DNA from: Candidatus Dojkabacteria bacterium
Lineage (GTDB): Bacteria > Patescibacteriota > Dojkabacteria > SC72 > JAHDCA01
Reading direction: 5' to 3'
Length of the DNA stretch: 15,301 bases
Assembly (NCBI GenBank): GCA_020630115.1
Contig: JAHDCA010000016.1
Coordinates: 1-15,301 of the forward strand
The notes below the pieces were generated by a model. It was not told the origin of the DNA. It made no database searches and was given only the letters and a program-made list of their open reading frames with translations. The position numbers were made by a program, and so were the translations under genes. Shown piece by piece: positions 1-7,948 of the stretch; position 1 is the first letter of the stretch; every line of letters begins with the position of its first letter.

Positions 1-34
1 CGCGCGTAACTTGACTCTCCTTAAATCGAGAGAT

Positions 35-679
35 TTAGACGTAAATTTTTGCATTAGGAATGCATCCTTCACCGTTCAATTTTACTATCAAAGGACCTGG
101 TTTTGATGGTATATAAGATGTGATCCATAAAACGAGATCTGCAAGCGTTTCCTTGCTTAATGCAGGTACTTCTTTAAAGGATATTTCTATTTTAGGTTCC
201 TTTGAAAATTCCCCATATTCATCAAAGCTCAAATTGTTTTGTGAATCTGATCCTTGTACAATTTTAACTGAGCCGTGATCCCGAACACTGACTACTTCAG
301 TTAAATATTTTTGATGAACTCTCATATTGTCACCAACATAATAAACCAATGAGCCATCATCATCTCTCTGTAATTCTGTGATAGAAATCTTTGCACTTTC
401 CATTAACATGTCTAAATCTTCACCTAACTTTTTCTCATCTAAACCAAGTGTCACTATTAATACACTCGCACCCTTAAAGCCAGTCATCCAGACTCCATTA
501 GAATCATGGATCTCCATACTCGATTTAATACCTAGGCTTTCAAGTAATAGGGAGTATGTTGGGCCACTTACAATATCATTAAAGATTAATAGCCCCAAAT
601 CCTCGGGCGGATTTATCCAATACTCAACCGTACTTTCTATTGGGCTGATACCTCCACTTTGGTTATTACTCATAAACAT
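35..679 (-). CDS. Hypothetical protein, 214 aa
   Basis: I do not recognise this protein. It is soluble-looking: there is no signal peptide and no hydrophobic run long enough to span a membrane. It mixes short beta-like stretches (SVLIVTLGL near residue 72, SLVYYVG near 109, PLIVKLNG near 195) with charged helices, which suggests a globular cytoplasmic alpha/beta fold. The start used is the first ATG; a second ATG two codons later (position 673) is equally possible. A near-consensus promoter lies just upstream, with a predicted leader of under 20 bases that could carry AGGG near its 5' end. The gene has its own promoter and follows the truncated phosphatidyltransferase gene on the same strand. 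The reading frame is intact and its codon use resembles its neighbours, so I take it as real. Confidence 0.75.
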   Translation of the reverse strand: MFMSNNQSGGISPIESTVEYWINPPEDLGLLIFNDIVSGPTYSLLLESLGIKSSMEIHDSNGVWMTGFKGASVLIVTLGLDEKKLGEDLDMLMESAKISITELQRDDDGSLVYYVGDNMRVHQKYLTEVVSVRDHGSVKIVQGSDSQNNLSFDEYGEFSKEPKIEISFKEVPALSKETLADLVLWITSYIPSKPGPLIVKLNGEGCIPNAKIYV

Positions 680-702
680 ATTTAAATTAATCTACCCTGG
701 CG

Positions 703-730
703 ATTATATCCTATAATATAGTATTGTCAA
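703..730 (-). promoter_or_regulatory. Sigma70-like promoter for the 214-aa gene
   Basis: On the minus strand, a perfect TTGACA (730-725) is separated by 16 bases from a perfect TATAAT (708-703). The predicted transcription start is near 696-697, about 17 bases before the ATG at 679. This is the best consensus promoter in the window. Confidence 0.8.
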
Positions 731-750
731 ATTAATCACTAAAGCCAGAT

Positions 751-1113
751 TCATTTCCCAAATACTAAGAATACAACAACCAAACAACTAACCACATCAA
801 CAAAGATATCCAACCTTTTCCCCAAAACATTATCAATCTTTAACTTCCTAGCAACCCATCCATCAAGATTATCAAAGATAATATGAAATATTAATAATCC
901 AAATATAAGAGGCCACTTAACATTATTTCTAATTGCGACCTCTGAACATAAAGAATCAAGGCATACAGTAGGTGATTGCTTAAGTTGAATGAAATAGACT
1001 GCATTGCAGAAAACAAATAAGCGAAATGCTGTTATAAAATTCGCAATATTATTATAACGCAAATCATCTTTATCAAAGATGTCCCAGAAATAACTATTTA
1101 TAAAATAAGTCAT
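751..1113 (-). CDS. CDP-alcohol phosphatidyltransferase, truncated (120 aa)
   Basis: The protein carries the complete CDP-alcohol phosphatidyltransferase signature D-x2-D-G-x2-A-R-x8-G-x3-D-x3-D: D81, D84, G85, A88, R89, G98, D102, D106. An N-terminal segment around residues 24-32 (ANFITAFRL) matches the usual entry to the first membrane helix. Family members join an alcohol such as glycerol phosphate or inositol phosphate to CDP-diacylglycerol in the membrane and normally have about six helices in 170-200 residues. This one stops right after the helix that follows the motif, so the C-terminal membrane half is missing. The substrate cannot be told from the sequence. It may be a minimal active form, but a decayed gene is more likely. 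The start is supported by a leaderless-type promoter directly upstream. Confidence 0.75.
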   Translation of the reverse strand: MTYFINSYFWDIFDKDDLRYNNIANFITAFRLFVFCNAVYFIQLKQSPTVCLDSLCSEVAIRNNVKWPLIFGLLIFHIIFDNLDGWVARKLKIDNVLGKRLDIFVDVVSCLVVVFLVFGK

Positions 1114-1118
1114 CTGAG

Positions 1119-1146
1119 ATTATACTCTCTAAAAGTTGTTTCTCAA
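1119..1146 (-). promoter_or_regulatory. Promoter of the phosphatidyltransferase gene, leaderless type
   Basis: TTGAGA (1146-1141), a 16-base spacer, then TATAAT (1124-1119) on the minus strand. Only five bases separate the -10 box from the ATG at 1113, so transcription would begin at or within the start codon. The -35 box overlaps the stop codon of the preceding gene (1145-1143). Confidence 0.7.
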
Positions 1147-4100
1147 ACCCCACCAAGGATCATCCCAGCCTCTATATCAGAAGCCTTCTTCCTTGCTTTA
1201 TCGATAAAGTCAGGAGTTACAGTAATAGCATCAGCACCGTTGGAGATAGCTTCGTCAATCAAAGCAACGCTTCTTTGAGATACGACTATTGATCTAAGTT
1301 CTGCAAGTTTACAAATCTCGAGTACATTCTTAACAACTTTCAGAACACTATTTGAAGAGAGATTTACAAGATTATTCTCCGCATCAAGCGACAGGCCTTG
1401 AAGCTGTCGAGCAATGCTTGGGGTATTTAAGATGATACCATCAACCTTAGCTTTTAATATCTCTTCAAGTATTACGACTTCAGTAGCACTCTCGATTATT
1501 AAGTAGATCTTGAAGTTACGAGTTCGCTTCAGACCATTTACAGTTATTAACTTCTTAACTGCTCTTAGTGCCTCAACTGAGTTAGGTGAGTGAATAGCTA
1601 GATTAACATTTTTGTTCTTATGGACATTTCTTACCCTTTTAATGATTGATAATTGTCGTTTGAACAATTCATCATTTGCAGCGAGCCTTTGTGCACCAAC
1701 AGCACTATCAGCCAAATCAGAATTTTCAAATTTACTTCCATGAGTTAAAGCTCTCATCTGCTCAACAGTAGCACTTCCGATAGAGACAATAACTTCTCTA
1801 TCTTCAAAGACATCTGCAAAGCCATCAATATTCTTAGCAATCAATGATTGGTACTCTTTGAACTTCTTATCTTTAACAAAAGCTAGTGGGTGTCTCTTCT
1901 GACTCAAAACAACACTATCAAGATCGTAATAAACGAAACCATCAGCTTTAGTCATATCCTCAGAGAAGTAATCAACGAATATATCTGTCGCTGTTACTGT
2001 ATCCTGGGAACCTACACCTTGAGTTACTACAATAGTGTCTGGCTGTTCAAGCTCATCTGATTGGGAAGGAGCAGCGACTGCTTCTTGCATTTGGTTTGTT
2101 AGTGGAACTTCATTCTGATCTTGAGATTCATTGGAAGCTTTTTTACTACCCATTAAGAATCCTACTGACTCCGTAGGCAATGACTTTACCTCTGTAGCGG
2201 CATCGACTTGTACATTTGTCTTACGAGCAAACATAGGATTGCTTTCAGATCGATCTTCATTCTGTTGTATGATCTGATCCCTAATTAATTGAGTATCCTG
2301 AGCTTCATCCATAGCGGTTTGAGTATCACCGAGGTTCATAGCTGCAGTTTCAGACTTGATAATATCAACAGGATTTTCAGAAGCAGGAGGAGTTTGATTT
2401 TCATCCTGAAGTTTTGCAATATCACCTTCAATCTGACCAGTTAATTTGTAAATCGAGCCAGTATTACCATCAATCTTTACTGTATCACCCTCAACTATAA
2501 GTGGGGTAGCCATAGCAACACCAACAACCGCTGGTACATTATGCTCACGAGCTAATACAGCGACATTACTAGTTAAACCACCATCGTCAACGATAACACC
2601 ACCACTCATCAAGAGTAACCTTTCAAATTCGGGTAAGTACTTCTCCATAACGAGAATCGTATTTCTTGTAGCTACAACTTTATCGAAATTATTCTTATCA
2701 ACCTTCTTAGCAATTCCACTAATTACACCAAACGAAGCTCCGATACCTGAAAGGATCTGAGTTTGAGTAGTCGCATTATTAATCTTGTTTGTAACCGCAG
2801 CGACTAAGTCTTTCTTCACTTCTTTCTCATCGACTTTACTTTGATCAGCAATAACTTGTGCTTGCTTCTTAGCTTTTCTCCTTGAGAAAATATTAAACTT
2901 AGAGATTAGTCGATTAGATTTTTTAGTTTCTGGTGTGACGTTAGTAGCTGGTGCTTGCACATTTACAGTTTGATTAGGTTTCGCATCAACTTGAGTTTGC
3001 TCAGTCACCTGGGATTTATTAGTGTCAACTGCGGCATCTCCTGCGAGAGGGATTGGTAGATCAGTACTAACTGAGTTTGCATCATTAGTGTTTTGATCTG
3101 GAGCAATAACTTGCTGACTTTGAACTTGTGAGTCAACTTGTGGAGTAGGGGCTTTAGACACTTTCTGAATTTTTTCATCACTGGATCTGTTAACGATATC
3201 AACAGCCACATCAAAAACATTTTCTGAGAATGGAGGGTTCAAAGCAATATCAGCAACAGTAGCCGGTGTTACTTTTTGATCCATATTGTTAGTAATCTCT
3301 TTTGATTCTAAGATCCAAATCTTTCCACTTTCCCATACCCATTCAACATCCTGAGGAGCTTTAAATCTATCCTCAATCAACAATGAAATCTTAGCGACCT
3401 CTACTATATTGCGATCTTCAAGTTTCTGCTGATGCGACCAAGCTCGAGATATCTTAATTCTCTGAACTTCTTCAATCTGCCTTGAAGTCTCCTTACGGAT
3501 AGGCTTACGAATCTTCATCCACTCTTGAGGAGATATATGTTTTTCTTGTATATTCAATCTCTTCTTCTCAAGTATGTACTGATCAGGTGTAATCTCTCCA
3601 CTGAATATGACATCACCAAGACCAAATACAGACTCGATACTCATTATTTTCTTATCATATGTTACGGGATCAAGAGTAAATGTAACCCCTGAGACCTCAG
3701 GTTGCACCATCCTCTGAACTACAACAGCCATCTGCATCTCCGATAGATCAACATTATGCTGCTGGGCATAAACTACTAACTTATCAGTAAATACACTTGC
3801 ATAAACCTCTTTAATTGCTGTGATCAAATGCTCAATTCCTCGCACATTCAACTCAACTTTAAACATAGCATTAAAAGTCACATCTTTACGAGATGGAAAC
3901 ACAACAGAAGCTCTAACAGCTACCCAAGTACTACTAAACCCACTCATCCTCATATAGTTCTTCATCAACTCCTCTTCAAAATCCTTTCCAAAATCAGCCT
4001 TCATTACAAGCTTTCGTACTTCTCTTTCATCTGGTTTTTGCATTGTCTCCAAAAGCTTAACAAGCTTCTGGTTAAATGCACCAAGCATAAAATCCTTATA

Positions 4101-4277
4101 TACACTAGGAGAAATTACAAAAAAGTCCGGAGTAGGGACATCTATATATCTAAGATGAAAAAGGTGCAAACCCTTACGACCAACTATCGCTTCATTTAGT
4201 TCTCGATACTGATGATCTTCGTGATAAAAAACTCGTTTTTGAGGTTGTACTCTCTTTTTCCCTGAAAAGCCAAGCAT
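1143..4277 (-). CDS. PEP synthase-like protein, probable pseudoenzyme (1044 aa)
   Basis: The domain order is that of phosphoenolpyruvate synthase. An N-terminal ATP-grasp part (about 26-330) carries VGRKG at 32-36, VQRMVQPEVSGVTFTLDP at 187-204 and QDVEW at 309-313. A swivelling phosphohistidine domain (about 508-612) and a C-terminal TIM-barrel part (about 777-1032) follow. PEP synthase is usually near 800 aa; the extra length lies in two low-complexity Q/T/V/N-rich linkers (about 335-500 and 613-760). By hand alignment the active site is gone. The catalytic His in GG-x-T-x-H is N571, the catalytic Cys of the CGQ motif is V999, the Asp of GSNDxTQ is S954, the Arg of GFRG is V860, and the Arg of the barrel's opening motif is D785. 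E929 of the metal-binding motif remains. The frame is open and domain-wide similarity is kept, so the protein is probably made but cannot carry out the usual reaction. A structural or regulatory role is inference. Confidence 0.85.
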   Translation of the reverse strand: MLGFSGKKRVQPQKRVFYHEDHQYRELNEAIVGRKGLHLFHLRYIDVPTPDFFVISPSVYKDFMLGAFNQKLVKLLETMQKPDEREVRKLVMKADFGKDFEEELMKNYMRMSGFSSTWVAVRASVVFPSRKDVTFNAMFKVELNVRGIEHLITAIKEVYASVFTDKLVVYAQQHNVDLSEMQMAVVVQRMVQPEVSGVTFTLDPVTYDKKIMSIESVFGLGDVIFSGEITPDQYILEKKRLNIQEKHISPQEWMKIRKPIRKETSRQIEEVQRIKISRAWSHQQKLEDRNIVEVAKISLLIEDRFKAPQDVEWVWESGKIWILESKEITNNMDQKVTPATVADIALNPPFSENVFDVAVDIVNRSSDEKIQKVSKAPTPQVDSQVQSQQVIAPDQNTNDANSVSTDLPIPLAGDAAVDTNKSQVTEQTQVDAKPNQTVNVQAPATNVTPETKKSNRLISKFNIFSRRKAKKQAQVIADQSKVDEKEVKKDLVAAVTNKINNATTQTQILSGIGASFGVISGIAKKVDKNNFDKVVATRNTILVMEKYLPEFERLLLMSGGVIVDDGGLTSNVAVLAREHNVPAVVGVAMATPLIVEGDTVKIDGNTGSIYKLTGQIEGDIAKLQDENQTPPASENPVDIIKSETAAMNLGDTQTAMDEAQDTQLIRDQIIQQNEDRSESNPMFARKTNVQVDAATEVKSLPTESVGFLMGSKKASNESQDQNEVPLTNQMQEAVAAPSQSDELEQPDTIVVTQGVGSQDTVTATDIFVDYFSEDMTKADGFVYYDLDSVVLSQKRHPLAFVKDKKFKEYQSLIAKNIDGFADVFEDREVIVSIGSATVEQMRALTHGSKFENSDLADSAVGAQRLAANDELFKRQLSIIKRVRNVHKNKNVNLAIHSPNSVEALRAVKKLITVNGLKRTRNFKIYLIIESATEVVILEEILKAKVDGIILNTPSIARQLQGLSLDAENNLVNLSSNSVLKVVKNVLEICKLAELRSIVVSQRSVALIDEAISNGADAITVTPDFIDKARKKASDIEAGMILGGV

Positions 4278-4309
4278 TAATTTTAGGCAGTAAAAATTTA
4301 CGTTAACTC

Positions 4310-4338
4310 AGTATAGCAGAAATTTTTGAAGCTGGTAA
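4310..4338 (-). promoter_or_regulatory. Promoter of the PEP synthase-like gene
   Basis: TTACCA (4338-4333), a 17-base spacer and TATACT (4315-4310) on the minus strand, just after the stop codon of the upstream gene. The predicted leader is about 26 bases and has no clear Shine-Dalgarno sequence. Confidence 0.5.
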
Positions 4339-5142
4339 TTAAGTAGAAAATCTAAGTGCATTTCTTAAGTCACTTTTTTTCACATATGCAGTACGCCTAT
4401 TCTGATTCTCGTCAACACCAATCCCAGTGGGGTTTCCCCCTACTAATTGTCTATGCCTTTGCACTTTCAAATAATTTTCAAATATCCCATCAATACTTCT
4501 ACCAAACCTGTCTAGTGTAATAGCGGACCAAAAGACAGTACCAATATCTTGATCGACTTTCTCAACATCAATAGGATTCCAAGTATAAGGTATCACTTTA
4601 TCATCATGCTTCATCAAACCTTCTACTACTTCCGCTAATGAGTAGTTATTACTTCGACTAATTTCCCAGACCCTGTGAAGAACTTCAGCATCATGTTCGA
4701 ACCCAAGTTCCGAGATATTCCTAACCCAACCATTTGGAGACCCTTTCTCTCTTAAGCTATCCAAATATAGAGCTCTAGAACATCTTAATAGCACTTCCTG
4801 TATTTCATCAAAAATATCACTAGTAATTTTCTGTTTAGGTCCCATAAGCATATCCCAATTTAAAAAACTTTTCTCTTTGGAATCATCAAAAACATAGCCT
4901 ATTTTATTTGCGACCAGAGTACAGTATTCATCATCCCAAGAATCAAATAAACTAAGAGTTACTTCAGCCATCCGTGCATTAAAATTCCCATTTTCCATAC
5001 CCACTATGCTTGGATAAGTACTGTTATCAACATCTAATTGAAGAATTCTTCCATCTCCAGTCCCACCTACAATACTAAACGCTCTCGGATGATATTCTAC
5101 AACTTGCAGTTCGCTACCTTCTTTTAACTGAATTATACTCAT
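4339..5142 (-). CDS. Hypothetical protein, 267 aa
   Basis: I do not recognise this protein. It has no membrane segment or signal peptide. The N-terminal part (1-65) looks beta-rich (SELQVVEYHPRAFSIVGG, residues 10-27); residues 100-180 look helical. The C-terminal part is basic, with RRTAYVKKSDLRNALRF near the end. Aromatic residues are frequent (for example WDMLMGP near 96 and PYTWNP near 185). Nothing resembles a catalytic motif I can name. The start is well supported because a good promoter ends five bases before the ATG. It appears to be a single-gene transcription unit between the AI-2E-type permease and the PEP synthase-like gene, with no functional hint from either. Confidence 0.75.
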   Translation of the reverse strand: MSIIQLKEGSELQVVEYHPRAFSIVGGTGDGRILQLDVDNSTYPSIVGMENGNFNARMAEVTLSLFDSWDDEYCTLVANKIGYVFDDSKEKSFLNWDMLMGPKQKITSDIFDEIQEVLLRCSRALYLDSLREKGSPNGWVRNISELGFEHDAEVLHRVWEISRSNNYSLAEVVEGLMKHDDKVIPYTWNPIDVEKVDQDIGTVFWSAITLDRFGRSIDGIFENYLKVQRHRQLVGGNPTGIGVDENQNRRTAYVKKSDLRNALRFST

Positions 5143-5147
5143 ACCTA

Positions 5148-5176
5148 ATTATACAATGTAAGGCATCCCATAACAA
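5148..5176 (-). promoter_or_regulatory. Promoter of the 267-aa gene, leaderless type
   Basis: TTGTTA (5176-5171), a 17-base spacer and TATAAT (5153-5148) on the minus strand. Five bases (TAGGT) lie between the -10 box and the ATG at 5142, so the transcript is expected to start at the start codon. Confidence 0.75.
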
Positions 5177-5181
5177 GCAAC

Positions 5182-6330
5182 TCACCTCAACCTCAACTTC
5201 AAATACTCCTTATAGAATTCGTAACTAATCTGGAATAGCACAATCATTGGAACTGCCAAAAGACCTCCGATCACACCAAAGAGACTCAAACCAGTAAATA
5301 CACCGATTAAGATCCAGATAGGCTTAACACCTACAGCTCCCCCCATGATCTTAGGGACTATATAGTTATTTTCCAGGACTTGGATGAGTGAAAAACCGCA
5401 ACCGATCACTATAGCCATCACGAAGCCACTTTCGATTCCGCCGATCATGATTGCAGGGATTGCAGCTAAGAAAGGTCCGATACTAGGTATTGTCTCTAGA
5501 AGACCAGCCGCTACAGCCAAAGGAAGAGCAAATGGCATACCGATAACCTTTAGAAAGATATATGTCATAGAACCAATTACTACACTAAGTATTGATTGAC
5601 CAACAAGCCAGCTACCTAGTGCATCCTCGATCTTAAAGATGAATTTTTTAACTAATTCCCTTTCCCTCTCATCAATGATCCGAAGTGTCAAAAGCTCAAT
5701 GAAGTTATCATGATCAGCGATTATGTAGATCGAAAGAACAATTGCATAACCGAAAGACGCAATGTATGCACCTAGTGATGCAACTGTTGAGATTGTATTT
5801 GAAGCGCTTCCAGTAAGGAAAGGGAAGAGGTTGTTAACTATGTCGTTGATCTGGGTTTCTTCGAAGCTATCGCTTGATTGGATGAAAGGAATAGACGCGA
5901 AGGCATTAGAGATTTCTTGAGAATAGTCCGACCAATTTTCCTGGATACTACCGATACTATTATAAAAAGGCAAAATTATCAGCATCAATAGAACCGTGAG
6001 AATAACGATCACGACAGAATAGACAAGAGCGATCGATTGGACTTTATTAAGGCCTTTAACCATAAGCTTACGAACGAAAGGTAGTAGGCCAGCAGTCATA
6101 ACAACACTCAGAAAAAGCACAACAAAGACTTGTACCAATTGAAATCCAAAGTAGAAGATAGCAGCAAAGAGCGCTAGATAAAGAAGTGATCTAGGCGAGA
6201 TCTCATGCCTATAAGTAACAGATGAACGATTGGTTGAATTTTGCTCATTACTTCTTGTATTTCGAGTTGGCCTACGAACTGTGGCTTTGTCTTCTTTAAC
6301 TTTTCCATCTTTAACAGAGAAAGATTTCAT
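5182..6330 (-). CDS. AI-2E family transporter (PerM/TqsA-like permease), 382 aa
   Basis: This is a membrane protein of the AI-2E transporter family. Members include E. coli TqsA, linked to autoinducer-2 export, and PerM-like proteins; a few members are Na+/H+ antiporters. After a basic, disordered cytoplasmic tail of about 45 residues come two helices, a third near 100-122, a soluble stretch, and the family's C-terminal helices. Family motifs are clear: GLLETIPSIGPFLAAIPA from about residue 276, ENNYIVPKIMGG at 320-331, and GVIGGLLAVP near 352-361. The length is normal for the family. The frame can be extended nine codons to a TTG at 6357, but the ATG at 6330 is the more ordinary start. It follows the DUF2085 gene by about 40 bases with no clear promoter between, so the two are probably co-transcribed. 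The substrate is unknown. Confidence 0.88.
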   Translation of the reverse strand: MKSFSVKDGKVKEDKATVRRPTRNTRSNEQNSTNRSSVTYRHEISPRSLLYLALFAAIFYFGFQLVQVFVVLFLSVVMTAGLLPFVRKLMVKGLNKVQSIALVYSVVIVILTVLLMLIILPFYNSIGSIQENWSDYSQEISNAFASIPFIQSSDSFEETQINDIVNNLFPFLTGSASNTISTVASLGAYIASFGYAIVLSIYIIADHDNFIELLTLRIIDERERELVKKFIFKIEDALGSWLVGQSILSVVIGSMTYIFLKVIGMPFALPLAVAAGLLETIPSIGPFLAAIPAIMIGGIESGFVMAIVIGCGFSLIQVLENNYIVPKIMGGAVGVKPIWILIGVFTGLSLFGVIGGLLAVPMIVLFQISYEFYKEYLKLRLR

Positions 6331-6371
6331 TGGATTGATTCTGATTTTAAATGGCAATTATTAACTCAATG

Positions 6372-7085
6372 CTAATCATTGTCTTCGATTATATTCTTTG
6401 AGTGCTTTAGAATCAATTGGAAGATCAAAAGACCGAAACCTATACCAAAAAGCCCACCGGTAATTATCCTTTTAGGGATATTATCGATATAGCTCTGAGG
6501 CAGATCAAGCAAAGTAGTGAATTCTGATACATATTGAGCAACACCATCAACAGCCATAGGCACCATCAATAAAAGAAGAAACGGTATGCTTATATATCTT
6601 AACTCGGCAGCTTTAGAAGACCAGTTCTTGATCATATACCAAGTACCAACAATTGAAACAAAGGTATAGATCGACATACACCTAGCACAAACACAAGTCT
6701 TATGACCAGCAATCTCATCTCCATTATGACCGTAACCAAAGAGTGTCTCGCTGTAAGCCTCGGGAACATCGGGGTTAAACTCTGGGATAGTACCAAAGAT
6801 CTTCAACTCCCTCAGGCTCCAAAATTCAAAACCATCAGCTTCACCAAACAAGAACAAACTTCTCTCAACTCTCTGGTGGCAGAAGATTCTAAAAATATAA
6901 TAATTGATATCAGCAAGCGTATTCCATCCAAGATAAGCAAAAATCGGTGCAGTGAAAACACCTAAGATATACATATAGAAGAACACCAAAATAAAAATCG
7001 GTAAATATTTGTAAAACATATCACCTCGACCTAGCTCTTTACGATCTTTCCCCAATTGCTTTAAAAATCTTTTAAACCTACTCAT
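6372..7085 (-). CDS. DUF2085-type membrane protein, 237 aa
   Basis: The protein matches the DUF2085 pattern: CHQ followed by R-x-x-R-S (CHQRVERS, 69-76), a Cys-rich motif KTCVCARC (129-136) just before a membrane helix, and a helix ending in VDG (179-181). The paired Cys/His residues at the membrane surface suggest metal binding or redox activity, but the family's function is not established. Four to five membrane helices are visible (about 29-50, 139-153, 164-181, 208-226). The start chosen is the ATG at 7085. An in-frame TTG at 7127 would add 14 mostly hydrophobic residues, and a TATAAA box sits five bases before it, the spacing used by other genes here, so the longer form is a real alternative. 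It probably forms an operon with the AI-2E-type gene. Confidence 0.8.
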   Translation of the reverse strand: MSRFKRFLKQLGKDRKELGRGDMFYKYLPIFILVFFYMYILGVFTAPIFAYLGWNTLADINYYIFRIFCHQRVERSLFLFGEADGFEFWSLRELKIFGTIPEFNPDVPEAYSETLFGYGHNGDEIAGHKTCVCARCMSIYTFVSIVGTWYMIKNWSSKAAELRYISIPFLLLLMVPMAVDGVAQYVSEFTTLLDLPQSYIDNIPKRIITGGLFGIGFGLLIFQLILKHSKNIIEDND

Positions 7086-7106
7086 TATTAACAAGAGTTT
7101 ACAGGA

Positions 7107-7119
7107 AATCACTGTGATT
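7107..7119. repeat. 13-bp perfect palindrome AATCACTGTGATT
   Basis: AATCAC-T-GTGATT is a perfect inverted repeat around one base. It lies just upstream of the ATG at 7085 and beside the region between two divergent genes. It could be a dimer-binding operator for the DUF2085 gene. If the TTG start at 7127 is used, it falls inside coding sequence and is probably chance. Confidence 0.3.
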
Positions 7120-7132
7120 AGGATCAACTAAT

Positions 7133-7162
7133 TTTATATTTAGCTCTGTAAACTGTGGTGAA
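7133..7162 (-). promoter_or_regulatory. Possible promoter of the DUF2085/AI-2E operon
   Basis: TTCACC (7162-7157), an 18-base spacer and TATAAA (7138-7133) on the minus strand. The -10 box is five bases upstream of an in-frame TTG at 7127. The boxes are only moderate matches. Confidence 0.4.
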
Positions 7163-7203
7163 CTAGAGTTAACATACTATCTAAATAATACATTAATCCT
7201 TAT

Positions 7204-7231
7204 TTGCATTACCAAAACCTTCGGCTATACT
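7204..7231 (+). promoter_or_regulatory. Promoter of the JAMM-like gene, leaderless type
   Basis: TATACT (7226-7231) lies exactly six bases before the ATG at 7238, placing the predicted transcript start on the start codon. The -35 is weaker: TTGCAT at 7204-7209 with a 16-base spacer. Confidence 0.6.
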
Positions 7232-7237
7232 TAAGTA

Positions 7238-7948
7238 ATGGGACTCATAAGCGTATTAAAATCAATATTCTTCTCGGATGGTCCATCCGTCACTTCTTTC
7301 TACCAATTCTATAGCCAACTCAAAAACTGGAAACAATCAGCAGTGTATCCATACTCTTACCAATTGCCAGAAAGGCTTAGTATCGACTCGGATATCTGGA
7401 CAAGATTTATAAAGCTATACAAATACACCCGAAGCGATGAGATGGAAAGGGCAGTATCGCTCTTTTGGGTAGATGGCGAGCTAGTACTTTCAGGTATCAC
7501 TAAAGGGAATCGCAAAGCCGTAACCCCAAAAAACAACGTCTCAGTCAAATATGTTCCAACCAGCAAACGAGAGTATTTCGAAAAAAGAGTCTATGTTGAT
7601 AATTCGATTTATTCGAAACGAACTGTGTACTACAAAAAGATCCCAAAGAAGATCGAACTCAACTACCTATTCAACATTCATACACACCCACCACACGAAG
7701 CCCATGATGGATCAGGAAGGATCTATTACAATTACTTCTCCGCCCAAGATATAAAATCTATGCTAGCGTCTAAAGTTACTGTAACTGCGATGATCGGGGA
7801 TAAACTCTGGCTATTATTTAGGACTAAGGACACTCCTGATAGCGCGGACAACTTAACTGATGCGCAGATGTCACCCGAGTACTTAAGAGATAAGCTTGGA
7901 ATAATTACTTACTGCGGTGAATTCAAAGGTTATCTTGAGAGGGTTTAG
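7238..7948 (+). CDS. JAMM/MPN-like putative metalloprotease, 236 aa
   Basis: The C-terminal half contains a JAMM-type zinc motif: H148-T-H150-P, then S168-x-x-D171 (HTHPP ... FSAQD), with E70 in ERAVSLFW as the likely upstream glutamate, followed by strands resembling G-x-L-x-G. JAMM/MPN proteins are zinc isopeptidases or peptidases that cleave ubiquitin-like or small tails; bacterial ones serve in varied peptide-processing roles. The spacing between HTHP and SxxD is 16 residues, longer than the usual 5-7 or so, which implies an inserted loop (PHEAHDGSGRIYYNY). No ubiquitin-like, E1 or E2 gene is nearby. There is no signal peptide, so it should be cytoplasmic. Its 3' end overlaps the convergent next gene by 26 bases. 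The family assignment rests on this motif and could be wrong. Confidence 0.65.
   Translation: MGLISVLKSIFFSDGPSVTSFYQFYSQLKNWKQSAVYPYSYQLPERLSIDSDIWTRFIKLYKYTRSDEMERAVSLFWVDGELVLSGITKGNRKAVTPKNNVSVKYVPTSKREYFEKRVYVDNSIYSKRTVYYKKIPKKIELNYLFNIHTHPPHEAHDGSGRIYYNYFSAQDIKSMLASKVTVTAMIGDKLWLLFRTKDTPDSADNLTDAQMSPEYLRDKLGIITYCGEFKGYLERV

Noticed and set aside
1..34. Weak CTCTC/GAGAG hairpin at the window edge as a terminator of the first gene
   Set aside because: The stem is only five base pairs and no T-run follows on the minus strand.
751..753. Possible recoding of TGA as glycine, as in some CPR lineages
   Set aside because: Several genes here end properly at TGA, including the PEP synthase-like gene, and no long gene contains in-frame TGA codons. 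Read-through of the phosphatidyltransferase stop would add only four residues.
704..754. A 16-codon hydrophobic continuation of the phosphatidyltransferase in another frame (ATG at 754, TAA at 706-704)
   Set aside because: It resembles a membrane helix, but it is short, coincides with the promoter of the next gene, and does not restore a full-length enzyme even if a frameshift is assumed.
3828..4199. Plus-strand open frame of 123 codons opposite the PEP synthase-like gene
   Set aside because: It is a shadow of a clearly conserved ATP-grasp coding region and has no promoter or recognisable product.
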